DNA of 64,000 nucleotides, taken from contig NC_086376.1 of NCBI RefSeq assembly GCF_036588685.1, forward strand, positions 60,907,166 to 60,971,165. Reading direction: 5' to 3'. Below the pieces are notes generated by a model, which saw only the letters and a list, made by a program, of their open reading frames with translations, did no database searches and was not told where the DNA came from. The translations under genes were made by a program, and so were the position numbers. Source of the stretch: Mytilus trossulus. Taxonomy: Eukaryota > Mollusca > Bivalvia > Mytilida > Mytilidae. Positions 46,734-56,905 of the stretch are shown here, in pieces (position 1 is the stretch's first letter; each line of letters begins with the position of its first letter).

Positions 46734-47348
46734 TCACTCCGTTTTTTCAGCTGGAGGTGTTTCTGCAGCAGCCTTCACTACTTTTGCCTTGCCTTTCTTT
46801 GAAGCTTTTTTCTTTGGAGATTTTGCCTTTTTTGCTGGTTTAGATTTCTTGGTCTTCTTCGCAGGTGTTGGCTTTTTAGCCTTCTTTGGTGATGCGGGTT
46901 TTTTAGCCTTCTTTGTAGGAGTCGAAACAGCTTCCTTCTTCTTGTGGGATTTCTTTGCTTTTTCTTCTCCCAGCCTAAACGAACCAGAAGCGCCCTGTCC
47001 TTTGCTTTGAGTCAAAGTTCCATTTTTCACTCCTGCTCTTAAAGCCATTTTTAAATGGTTATTTGCAGTTTTTTCTTCTACACTAATTTTATAATTTCCT
47101 ATGATGTATTTAAGAATTGCCTGTCTCGAACTTCCACCTCTCTCCTTAAGACTTGTAAGCGCATCCTTTATCATGTCTCTGTAGTGTGGATGGTCAGATG
47201 GTGCTTGTTTTGACTTCTTCTTTTTCTTGCTTGCTGTTGGTGTTGTTTTCTTTTTAAGCGATTTAACACTAGCTTTCTTTTCAGGTTTTGCATCCTCATC
47301 AGACTTTGGTTCATCTACCACCGTTTCTGCCACTGCGTCCTCAGACAT
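46734..47348 (-). CDS. Linker histone H1, H1.0/H5-like (replacement type)
   Basis: Intronless, 204 residues. The acidic/Lys-rich N-tail (1-50) is followed by a winged-helix globular domain at about 51-127 (SDHPHYRDMIKDAL, GGSSRQAILKYI, GASGSFRLG). The C-tail (128-204) is rich in Lys, Ala, Pro and Ser with TPTKK, ASPKK and KSPKK-type motifs. Linker histones bind nucleosome entry/exit DNA and compact chromatin. DHPxYxDMI, GSSRQ and GxGASGSFRL resemble vertebrate H1.0/H5 more than replication-dependent H1, as I recall those families. No core histone genes flank it and no histone 3' stem-loop is visible downstream. Both suggest a solitary, polyadenylated replacement gene (inference). The start is the only ATG giving the full N-tail. 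Confidence 0.93.
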   Translation of the reverse strand: MSEDAVAETVVDEPKSDEDAKPEKKASVKSLKKKTTPTASKKKKKSKQAPSDHPHYRDMIKDALTSLKERGGSSRQAILKYIIGNYKISVEEKTANNHLKMALRAGVKNGTLTQSKGQGASGSFRLGEEKAKKSHKKKEAVSTPTKKAKKPASPKKAKKPTPAKKTKKSKPAKKAKSPKKKASKKGKAKVVKAAAETPPAEKTE

Positions 47349-47414
47349 ATTAACAATGTTCGTTGTCTTTGCCTTACAAATAATAAGAGAAACAGAAAGT
47401 AGATATTGACAGTT

Positions 47415-47422
47415 TATTTATA
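47415..47422 (-). promoter_or_regulatory. TATA box of the H1 gene
   Basis: TATAAATA on the minus strand, 67 bases upstream of the ATG, the right place for a TSS about 40 bases before the start codon. Confidence 0.6.
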
Positions 47423-47483
47423 TTATAAACGCGGACCGCGGAGAAAGCACCAACAAGGAAGCAAGTGCGTGTGTATTGTCGTT

Positions 47484-47488
47484 ATTGG
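47484..47488 (-). promoter_or_regulatory. CCAAT box of the H1 gene
   Basis: CCAAT on the minus strand, about 62 bases upstream of the TATA box and between it and the H1 box. Confidence 0.5.
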
Positions 47489-47502
47489 ATTTAAAATGGC
47501 GA

Positions 47503-47509
47503 TGTGTTT
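47503..47509 (-). promoter_or_regulatory. H1 box (AAACACA)
   Basis: AAACACA on the minus strand, about 155 bases upstream of the ATG. AAACACA is the H1-specific promoter element in animal H1 genes, usually about 100 bp before the cap site, which fits the TATA position here. Confidence 0.55.
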
Positions 47510-48485
47510 CCACTCATAATAAAAATGTTGTTTCTGGCATCCACTGTGAGGTAAAATCGCCTGAAGTTGAAACTGTGCGTATCATCAATGTCTTAGAAGT
47601 TCCGTGCTACTTAAAATTAATTTTGAATTCTAGCACATTTATTGTGGTTTATATTATAAGAAGAGGCCACTTATCAATGACCCTGCCAGTTTTGTTGAAA
47701 AAGGCTGTTTCTGGATAAATACTCGCCATTTCAGTTGTAATATTGAATATATAACATAAAAGAAAGCTTGAGTAGAAGGGATCAAGTCTTTGATATACAA
47801 AATATATCGTAGTTATTCTTTAAAATCACATTTCAGAAGGGTACCCAAAGCACACCATAGCCTTCTTTGTCTTCTCGTACGACAATAATTTATGCAGTTA
47901 TCGAATATTCCTTAATTGTCATATAATTTAAAATATATCAAGTTATTTATGCATTGTTTACTTTCTAGAAAATCTGCAAAAAGTAACAGAATTATGGTAA
48001 AATCATTCAAAATAAAGGAAACTTATTAGGACATCATTAGCATACTGAATTTACGCCATCTTGCCTTGATATATAAATGTGATATTTTTTATATTTATCG
48101 AATGTTTATATTAGCTATCTTTCTGCTGCTTTGTTTATGATAAATCGAGATATAGAAATAGATTGGTCAAGAGAGTCAACAGACATGCACTTAAAATATA
48201 ATTGCATCTATAATTAACAATGTCTGACCTACTTTCCTTTTCGGTTTATTTATAGATAGTCTAAAGCTGAAAGTGCTAAACATGTATTATATATATATTG
48301 TAAATATTTTTACTAAAATAAAAATTCCATAAATTGCAATTTGAAGATGATTATCTAGCTTTATTTTCAACAAACATTTTTTTAATTACCCCTAAGTGAA
48401 ACATTTTTTTTTAGTTGGCAACTTGGACACTGTATCATTGTCTCTAAAACAAATATACCTAAATACCTTTAGTTTTGCAAAATAG

Positions 48486-48590
48486 ATATAGGAAGATGTG
48501 GTGTGAGTGCCAATGAGACAACTCTCCATCCAAATAACAATTTAAAAATTAAACCATTATAGGTTAAAGTACGGCCTTCAAAAGTATATA
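48486..48590 (-). repeat. Interspersed repeat, 'GGAGAGTTGTCTCATTGGCA' family (minus)
   Basis: ATATAGGAAGATGTGGTGTG, TGCCAATGAGACAACTCTCC, then ACCATTATAGGTTAAAGTAC and GGCCTTCAA, exactly complementary in order to 43320-43460. Confidence 0.7.
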
Positions 48591-49094
48591 AGCAGATTAT
48601 TTACAAACACAATGTTTGGTCTGCAGGAAACATATTGGTTTTTATTCTCCATTATTTAGTTTTATTCTATACTAGAACGAGTCCCTCAATAATAATTTCT
48701 CGATCAGTCTCCTTTTTTCCATCAAGTGGAGTAGCGGAAGAAATTTTTGATTCGTGGATATTTTCCTATTACAGCATAACGTAAGTTTTTAACTTTGAAG
48801 CACTTACAGGGTTTTTACAGGATTTTTACAGTCTTTTTTTTTCATTTGATTAGTCGTGAATTGACTAATGTAAAACAATTCAAACGAGAAAACTGAAGGT
48901 CTAATATATGTACAAAAAATGAATGAAAAACAAATTTGTAACACATCAACAAACGACAACCATTGCTGTGGGGATACATGCTTTTTAAAGCGGGTCAACC
49001 AAGAATAAAAGGGGGTTCCAACCATGTGTCCCAATTCAAATGCATTGATCATCCAAAAAAGGGGGTTTCAACCCCCGGACCGGACCCCCTCTGG

Positions 49095-49230
49095 ATCCGC
49101 CACTGCACTGAATTACAGGCGCTCCTGACGGGTCAAGCACAGACATATAGAATGTGACGGGGTTAAACATGTTAACGGGATCCCAACCCTCCCCTAACCT
49201 GGGACAGTGGTGTTACAGTACAACATAAAA
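49095..49230 (-). repeat. Interspersed repeat, 'CTTTGACA' family (minus)
   Basis: TTACAGGCGCTCCTGACGGG, AGAATGTGACGGGGTTAAAC and CCTAACCTGGGACAGTGGTG. These are the complement of the front part of the plus copies at 44935 and 50310. Confidence 0.55.
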
Positions 49231-49296
49231 ACGAATTATAAAAATCATTTGAAAAAAGGCTTTACTCGTCATATGGACTTGTTTATTATACATTGG

Positions 49297-50296
49297 CAGG
49301 GGCGGATTTAGGCGGGGGCGTGGCGGGCGTGCGCCCCCCCTAAAATTTGCAAAGCATGGGTTGACTTCAACATATTTAAGTATCAAAAGAGACCATTCAA
49401 TCTTTTTTAACATTCAAAGTATATAAAACAGTCAGTTTCACAGAATCAACGTGAATACTAATCAACTGACATACGCTTTATTAAAGTTCTATAGATAAAT
49501 AATTTCAAAGGAATGTGTCAAACGCTGAGCTGCGTTTGATCACAAATATAATAGGTTTTTAGCAGTTAAAGTAAAAACAACTATAACATTGTGTTTGCGG
49601 TTTTTATAATCAATTTGTTTGATAATCGAAGTTCCAAAACCACCCAAACTCACTTTCACAATTTCATCATGACACGGTCCAGAAAAGTCGGCAGGTGAGA
49701 TTCTTTTATAATATACGTAATGAAAGATAGAAATACTGTTTTGAGCGAAAGGTTAGTTTATTAATTTGTATCTCTGTGTCTATATTTATTTCTCACTTGC
49801 AACCTAAATATTTAGCCGAATTCTGTACCGTATTACTGTATGCTTGGGATCCCAAGTAAATAAAAATAACTCGGCGTAACTGCATCTCATTCTGATTTTA
49901 GTTGTCTCTGGCACGACCTCCGAAAATAAAAAAATAAAAAAAACAGATAGTATGAAAAGACAATTAAAAATCGCTGGTAAAAGTACAACTTTTTGTTTGA
50001 AAAATATATTGGTTAGGTGAGCAATTGTGATCTGCCTCGTCTCACTTTGCGTCCGTCTGTCCACCCGTCTATCTGTAGATTGTTGTCAGGTGTGGATTAA
50101 GGCGGTTCGAGCTTGAAACTTGAATTCCTCGCTAATTTTAACACACAACAGTTCGAGCTATCTACATTTCACCCCTTTAGAAGAATATTTCTATAATTTT
50201 ACCTAAAAAAAACCGCCAAAAATTTTTCTCCTCGCTCCGCTCGGCGAACAAAAAGATTTGCGCCCCCCCTAACTGAAAATCCTGGATCCGCCCCTG
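49297..50296. mobile_element. 1.0-kb non-autonomous DNA transposon, CAGGGGCGGAT ends
   Basis: It starts CAGGGGCGGATTTAGG and ends CCTGGATCCGCCCCTG, terminal inverted repeats of about 16 bp with 14 matches. Subterminal C-runs (GCGCCCCCCC) occur in both ends in opposite orientation. The sequence ATTGG flanks both ends. CAGGG-type ends recall hAT-like elements (8-bp target duplication expected), but only 5 bp match here. No transposase frame is present. Confidence 0.65.
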
Positions 50297-50309
50297 ATTG
50301 GCTAGAAGT

Positions 50310-50620
50310 AAAAGGGAGGGTTTATATCTAACAAAGCACGGTTAACCCCGTCGCATATTTGCGCTGTCTCAAGTCAGGATCCTCTGCCCTTTGTTGGTCT
50401 TATATTCTAAATAAAATATTGGTTCATTTGTATGTTTCGGAGTTTAGTATACGTCCATTTTCAATATTAAACCATTACATATTTTGTCGGTTCAGGGTCC
50501 AACTTAAGCCCGCCTCCTGGTGCGGGGTTTTCTCGCTGTGTTAACGACAGCGGCGTTGTGGCCTTCGGTTGTATCTGCTCTTTGGTCGAGTCGGGTCTTT
50601 TTGACATATTTCTCATATAA
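50310..50620 (+). repeat. Interspersed repeat, 'CTTTGACA' family
   Basis: AAGCACGGTTAACCCCGTCG, GCTGTCTCAAGTCAGGATCC, CTGCCCTTTGTTGGTCTTAT, GTTTTCTCGCTGTGTTAACG and a diverged CTCTTTGGTCGAG..TTTGACATATTTCTCA end. It parallels 44935-45240. Confidence 0.6.
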
Positions 50621-50695
50621 TTTCGACTAATTTTACTAAACACATATCTGAGAGTACATGCAGTTACTGACAGCTAGTTTTATAGTCAACACCAA

Positions 50696-50736
50696 GATGA
50701 TGTTTCTTAGAGTACAGCACTCTAAGAAATATCATC
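50696..50736. repeat. 41-bp hairpin, 18-bp stem, 5-base loop
   Basis: GATGATGTTTCTTAGAGT, loop ACAGC, then ACTCTAAGAAATATCATC. All 18 positions pair in RNA, with one G-U wobble. It lies in otherwise plain AT-rich DNA. It could be a fold-back remnant or a hairpin RNA, and no transcription evidence can be seen. Confidence 0.6.
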
Positions 50737-51399
50737 AAATAAGAATCAATCATCATGAATCCCAGTGATTTTTTAGTGGTTTTTAGTCTTATTATATTCT
50801 GCTCTGACTATTGTGTTTTTGGTCTAAATCTGTTTTATGTATCCTCTGATATCCACTGCAAACTCGTGTTTACTTTTATACGAATGTTTATTCTTACTTG
50901 GATATACATGTAGCTAACCGAACTAAGAAACAAGATGTTGATCTTGACAAATATAAGGAGATTCATTTATGGAAATAGCTACACGTCCTTTAAAGTATGT
51001 ATAAAGATAGACAACAATGATAGTTTTTTTTTCTATGATAGATAACGTTTGAGTAAAAGGATTCATCATCAGGAGCCCATAGCTAAAAAAACTATTAAAT
51101 TCATTGACTATTAAATATTAAAAGTTTATAAAAAATGTAAACAAATCTAACAGAGACTATTAAAGGTGTGCACTTAATATTTCCTCAATGTTAAAAAGAA
51201 AAAAGAAATAGTCAGATAATATTACAAGACAACGAGATATTCCTGACGACTTGGACTGAATAAAACTGTTTTATTTTTATCTCAACCACCTCCATCCCCG
51301 CTAGATATAAATCTCCACCTAACAAAAAATGCATATAGAACGTACAATAAAAACAGTATCTTATACCTGGAACATATATATTGACAAAGATAACTATGC

Positions 51400-51515
51400 T
51401 GTATGGGCTTTGCTCATTGTTGAAGGCCGTACGGTGACCTAAAGTTGTTAATTTGTGTGTCATTTTGGTGTCTTGTGGAGAGTTGTCTCATTTGCAATCA
51501 AACCACATTTTCCTT
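51400..51515 (+). repeat. Interspersed repeat related to the 'GAGAGTTGTCTCATTGGCA' family
   Basis: TTGAAGGCCGTACGGTGACC, TAAAGTTGTTAATTT, GGAGAGTTGTCTCATTTGCA and CCACATTTTCC. It is closest to the (reverse) copies inside GBA1 introns. Confidence 0.65.
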
Positions 51516-51689
51516 TTATATAGATATACTGTTCCCAGCTTTCACGCATTGTTATAAAAGTTAACAAAAACACAAGCATAACAATAATAGGCAATACTAT
51601 CAGTGTCAATGAAAGCAACTAAATCTCAGTGACGAGTCTAAATTTAGTACTAGTATAGTTTGTTATTAAATTGTTCTAATACATCACTA

Positions 51690-51745
51690 CCCCAGGTTAG
51701 GATAGGATTGAGCTCTCACTAACATGTTTATCCCCGTCACATTCC
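51690..51745 (+). repeat. Fragment of the 'CTTTGACA' repeat family
   Basis: CCCCAGGTTAGGATAGGATT then ACATGTTTATCCCCGTCACA, the front part of the family only. Confidence 0.4.
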
Positions 51746-51901
51746 TTGTGTGTCCGACCGTCCACCGTCTGTCCACATCAAAAGCATATAATTCAGTAGT
51801 TGACATTGGTTGCTGACTGTTTATGTTGTTTCTTCATTTGTTTTAAACATTAACCAGTCAACTGATTTTTTCTTTTATTTTTTTCACCTTTTTGTTTATA
51901 T

Positions 51902-52114
51902 TTACAGGCCATTGTATTGAGTGTGTATCGAAAGGTATCATCTGAACCGTGAAGTATAATGATCAGGCAAGGTATACTATCCTCCCTTCGAAGTAGCCTA
52001 GTCTTACAGACAGATTTATTGGTTATCTGTCGGGACTATACTACTCTTAAAGGAGTGTGGTTTATATCCAACCTGATAATATATTAGCTACACACTCAAT
52101 GCAATCGGCTGTAA
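51902..52114. mobile_element. 213-bp TIR element
   Basis: TTACAGGCCATTGTATTGAG.. at the left is answered by ..CTCAATGCAATCGGCTGTAA at the right. The ~26-bp inverted repeats differ at about four positions, and ATTGAGTGTGTA is exact. The interior has no usable frame. The AG at the left end resembles a splice acceptor but is part of the inverted repeat. Confidence 0.6.
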
Positions 52115-52397
52115 CTATACTGTAAGCGTATTGCAAATTGTCGAATTACTTTCCCTCCCGACAGACACTAGATAGCACACTTAGAAAGGTTATAAATCTG
52201 CTTGTCTGTGCGGTGTGTAAAAAATACAGCTTTATCAAACCGGAATGTGACGTTGAATCATACACCTTGTGCAAGGACAGTATCGGCTCTCTGCTCTCTA
52301 AAAGTAAATCTCAAGTGTTGGAAAATCCTTTAACCCTTTACTTTGAAATTATTTTAATCATGTTGTCTTGGTACTGTTGCTGTCATTTATTTGTTTT

Positions 52398-52620
52398 GCC
52401 GTATAGATAGTTGGAGGGAAGTATGCATAAAAACAAGAAGATTGCATGTTTTATTATTGCCGTATAGATAGTTGGAGGGAAGTATGCATAATAACAAGAA
52501 GAATGCATGTTTTATTATTGCCGTATAGATAGTTGGAGGGAAGTATGCATAATAACAAGAAGATTGCATGTTTTATTATTGCCGTATAGATAGTTGGAGG
52601 GAAGTATGCCCCCCCCCCTA
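52398..52620. repeat. 61-bp minisatellite, three full copies plus a partial one
   Basis: Units start GCCGTATAGATAGTTGGAGG at 52398, 52459, 52520 and 52581, exactly 61 bp apart and almost identical. The last copy breaks off into a run of ten Cs (52609-52618). The high identity points to recent expansion or active homogenisation. Confidence 0.92.
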
Positions 52621-53440
52621 TTTTCATAATCTTGATCCTCATTTGAAACTGATGTTTGATAATGCTAGCTTAGATCAAATCCCGCTATTCTTTTTTTCTT
52701 TAATTCATATTGGTTGATTTTTTTCTTTTCTTTCAGTCTTCTTGTTATTTATTTTTTTTGTTTTTAACCTGAAAACGGTCTTCACGAAAAAAAATGTAAT
52801 GGACTAGTCAGAGCACTTCTCAGCGCTTCTCTTTCAATTATTTACTAAATGCAACGTAGTTTTCTTTATCATAGCATTTCAGTTCTGGTGTTGATTTTGT
52901 AATTTTGATTAATAATCTTATGATATTTGAGAAACAAAAAAACTGTGGTCGCTATTGCCTTGAATCCATTTCGCCGGTTTTCTTTTACTTATTGTCATGG
53001 AATATATCCTATTGACGGTTTATTTTTGTTTGCATATAGATAAAGTCGTGTTTGTATCTTTGCATGTAGTAATCATTTAATGTTTTCACTTTTTTGTGTA
53101 CCTGTTTCAATTAATAATTGGATAGTTAACATTATATAAAACTTGAGTATGGCCAAACTATGGAGACGGGTTTCGTAAACGTGCACGAGAGACCCATTTA
53201 CAGTTTTCATACAATTATTTTAGTTACTGAATTTCTCTCACAGTCACTAATTGTATATATCTAGTAACAACGAGGGAGAAAAATAAATGAAGCCGAGGGT
53301 AAACGATCAAAAATAAGTTGTTCTTTTTCAGTTATTTTTTCATTTAACTTAAAAGTCCCTCTAATGTTCTTTTAGTGTTTAACTCGGAATATTCCCCGCC
53401 CCCCACTCCTTTCACCTTTTCCATTTTTATTTTGAATATT

Positions 53441-53478
53441 CTGAGACTACTATAACACATGTGTTATAGTAGTCTCAG
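53441..53478. repeat. 38-bp perfect palindrome
   Basis: CTGAGACTACTATAACACA followed at once by its exact reverse complement, with no loop. Flanking AATATT extends it further with a single-base bulge. It lies 13 bp left of a TIR element and may be part of, or a target of, a mobile element. Confidence 0.9.
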
Positions 53479-53490
53479 GAATATTTTTAA

Positions 53491-53767
53491 AGGTGGTACC
53501 TAACACTACAGGGAGATAACTCTGTTAAATCAGCTAAACGTTTTAATAACGTTTTGTTGTAAAGGGAATATTAAGCTTCTCAATGATCAAAATTGGTGTT
53601 TGTCAAACTGCTATATAACCAGTGTAATTTTTCTGACAAAACGGTTGGTTCAAATTTTTTGATTCTTTTAATATTTTTATTAAAGAATCAAAGTAAATAC
53701 TTTGACAAAATTTTATGAAAATTAAACGAGCCAAATTAATTTTAGTGAAAGTGTTAGGTACCACCTT
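53491..53767. mobile_element. ~275-bp MITE with AAGGTGGTACCTAACAC ends
   Basis: AAGGTGGTACCTAACAC at the left and GTGTTAGGTACCACCTT at the right are exact 17-bp inverted repeats. Inner AT-rich sequence contains ACAGGGAGATAACTCTG near the left end. There is no coding capacity. Flanks are AT-rich, so the target duplication (TTA or TAA) is uncertain. Confidence 0.8.
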
Positions 53768-54662
53768 AATAACTTTACATCCGTGTAAATATATTATGTA
53801 TCTGTAATTTGATTTATATGCTTGACATAGTTTTGAGCTCTAAGATTAGGAGACTCGTAAATTAATTAGTATTAGTTTTAGTATTTTTAAAAATGCAGAG
53901 ACTGGGCTTATTTTCAACAAATCTTACTAATAAAACAAATCCTTGGTTTTTAAAAAAAAAAAACAGCATGAACTTGTAAGATAATTTTGTAATCATTGCG
54001 ACAGTCTGTCAGATTTGAAAGTAACAATAATTGACAATACATTATATTACATTCTCTCTTATTTTTATTATATAAGTTAGTCCGTTTACTTTAATAGCAA
54101 AACTGAATAAGAACAGCTGATGCGGAACAAACAAGGAGGGGGAGATAACTCCAGTATTTACATCAACAGTTATCTCCCATGTAATAGTGGGTGTGAAGGA
54201 GGATGACGATTAAAATCGTCTAAATTCAAGTAAAAAGAATGTCAAACTTTATTTCATATCTAACCAGAAATGAAACTGAACGGGGTAAAGAGGTATGACT
54301 GTTTCCTTTATATTCATACTCTTGATTATTTCCTGAGGTCAGTGGAAAAATGTAACCTCACCTGTTCATCAAAACAGTAAACGTATATTTGATATAATAA
54401 TTTGTTTATGTATTGATGATCATCAGTATACGAATAAGTTGTCCACTTTTATTGTATGTTTAAATGTTGTGAATAAGTTTGTTTAGATGATTTCAACTAC
54501 ACATTGGTAAGTTTGCGCAATATGTCAATATATAAATGTAGAGTACAGAAGTTCCTCTTGGTCATAAATTGGTGTCTTGTTGTTATTTTTCAGTGACTGT
54601 GTACATGTACATTGTGTACATTTTGTATGACACAATGTTATTCCATACCCATGGTCATTATA

Positions 54663-54853
54663 GAGGGGGGATTGGAGGGGTCCCGATCCCGAAATCCGGG
54701 CTTAAAAACACGAAATCCCAAATTCAAATAAAGTAAATCCTGATGTCCTGAAATTGAAAACAAGAATTCCCGTATCCTTAAAGGGTCAATCCCGAAATCC
54801 CAAGCTTAAAAACACCCGATCACGGAGTCCCGATAAAGGTCCTATCCCCCCTC
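54663..54853. mobile_element. 191-bp MITE with GAGGGGGGAT ends and ATTATA duplication
   Basis: It begins GAGGGGGGATTGGAGGGG and ends AGGTCCTATCCCCCCTC. ATTATA occurs immediately outside both ends (54657-54662 and 54854-54859), a 6-bp target duplication. The interior is rich in CCCGAAATCC and TTAAAAACAC words that repeat within it. Confidence 0.8.
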
Positions 54854-56450
54854 ATTATACCATGAGGAACAAATACATACTGATTATTTCCCCAAGTGGA
54901 AATACAGTTCCTGGATTTGTTTATATTTGGAAAAATACATGTACAAAAAAAATGTACCAACAGGCTAAGAAATGTGCCTTTCATTTGGGCTGAGTCTCAG
55001 ATCTGGGCAAGGATTTCACAGGCACTTATTTCTGTCCATAGGAAGACCCACTATCAATGTATATTTAAGATCTTACAATACTAATCCTAGATCTAGGCCA
55101 TAATATATTGAGATTATTTTACATATATATGCATATTCATAAATATTAATTCAGTAGATGAGACATTTATTTGATAATAAATGTTTGAAATATTAATCTA
55201 AGAACTTTGCCTTTACAATGTATAACACATACATGTACTTAATAACTATTTACATATATTTTTTAATGTTGAATATTTGAATTAAAATACTTTTATCACC
55301 TGAAATGCATAGGGATAAAAATACAATATGCATTTATTAATGTGTAGCACTTTATAAGTTATGTTGATTATGATTTTATAAGAAGTTATTTAGACTATCA
55401 TTTATACATAATTGAAATAGAAAAAAATATTACAGATGTTAGTACGATCAGCATTTGCGGTAATGAACATTTATCAGTAATTTTCCTTATTACTTTCATC
55501 TTATTCTAATTTAACATTTTTTAACCAATTTTTTATTTTTTTTAGCTGTTGCAAACATTAATTATTTTTTTTCGAAAAAAATATAAAAATGACTAACATT
55601 GAGGTCCAGGTTCCTCAGGCCTGAATCAAAATCTTTCATAGTAATTGTTCATTACTTTATTTTAAACTGCATGGAAAAGGACTGAATTGACTTGGGTTGG
55701 AAACAACTATTAAATGGTCTAAATGACCTGACACCAATCAATCAAACTGTTTTTCTGGGTTGGAAAAGTTGGTATGCATATAATTTTCCAGAGATTTTTT
55801 AAAGTTTCTGAGAATTTGAGATTCAACTGGTTACCAATTAAGGTGAGATCTTTGAAAAGTCTTGGTGGAATTCAGAGAATTGACATGTGTTTTGTATGAT
55901 TTAATAAATATGTAAACAAAAGTTATCTAATCTTACACTCCACAACACCTAAGGATTAAAATTGCATATACAAGTATTTTCATTAAAAAAAAGTTGTGAC
56001 AGCATCAGATACTTTCATTGAGTGATCAACATATATTAAGATAGAGTTTTTACATCACAGGTGCTATGGGAAATACCTCCTTTCTCTGTATATTTATTTA
56101 TTTGTGTTATTAATTTTTTACCATAAAAATACTATTTACATGTATGATAACATTTTAACAGGTTCCAATCACAAATATTTAAAGTGTATTCTTATTTTTG
56201 ATCTAATTGCATAATCATTTCTTTATTTTACCTTTAAAGTCAAATTAGATAAATTAATCTTAATTTGTAATTTTATAAGAAAAATAAATGATTTATATAA
56301 TTAATTGATTGAGAAATTGAAAGTCATTACAAGAGATCATCTAAAGAAAATGTATTTGTTTTTATCCAAATACAGTATCTCTTCACAAGTATTACAGGTA
56401 ATTGAGATATGAATATTTAAAGACAGCCTATCAGGCCATAATAAATAATA

Positions 56451-56660
56451 GGTTTGTTTGCCCAAACGCTACCTACCCAGAAAAAAGCTGCCTACTCAAA
56501 TTCTTTTATTGTCCTGATTTGAAGAAGGTTTTTTTTTAATCAAATAGGCATGAAGACTAATAAACATCTGATACTTCAATTTCTTTTTTTGAAAAAAGAA
56601 AAAGAAAACGCCTACCTACCTAACCACTGTCTCAACCTTTGGGTAGGGTTTGGGCAAACC
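56451..56660. mobile_element. 210-bp MITE with GGTTTG..GCCCAAAC ends
   Basis: GGTTTGTTTGCCCAAACGCT (then ACCTACCC) at the left is answered by GGGTAGGGTTTGGGCAAACC at the right, differing by a 3-base insertion. Purine- and pyrimidine-rich interior, no frame, target duplication not clear. Confidence 0.65.
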
Positions 56661-56814
56661 AAAATATTTTTAAGTGTGGCCTCAACTTACAGTTATTCAG
56701 ATAACATACAAAAAATGTGACAACTGACATTCTCAAAGTCTTTAAAAACATTATACAACATTCTTGAGTTGTCCTTATAGAAGTTCTGAGTTGTTTCTAT
56801 AGACAGTAATTTTC

Positions 56815-56905
56815 AAAGGGGTGTTCTAACCATATGGTCCCATTCAAATGCATTGATTGACCAACAAAAAGAGGGGTTCCAATCCCCTGGATACCCCACT
56901 ACAAG
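56815..56905. repeat. Dispersed repeat fragment shared with 49000-49105
   Basis: GGTCCCATTCAAATGCATTG, then AGAGGGGTTCCAATCCCC, is matched at 49010-49090 by GTGTCCCAATTCAAATGCAT and a GGGGGTTTCAACCCCCGGAC run. The 49000 copy ends TGGATCCGCCACTG, like the end of the 49297 element. Confidence 0.5.

Noticed and set aside
46789-47010. Phe-rich plus-strand open frame
   Set aside because: Antisense of the Lys/Ala-rich histone H1 C-tail, a compositional shadow.
52138-52410. 90-codon open frame with a hydrophobic C-terminus, preceded by an AG acceptor-like site
   Set aside because: It needs a non-ATG start, its upstream 'acceptor' is the end of a TIR element (51902-52114), and its end runs into the 61-bp minisatellite.
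52387-52642. Minus-strand open frames with repeated ILPSNYLYGNNK peptide
   Set aside because: Translation of the 61-bp minisatellite, not a repeat protein.
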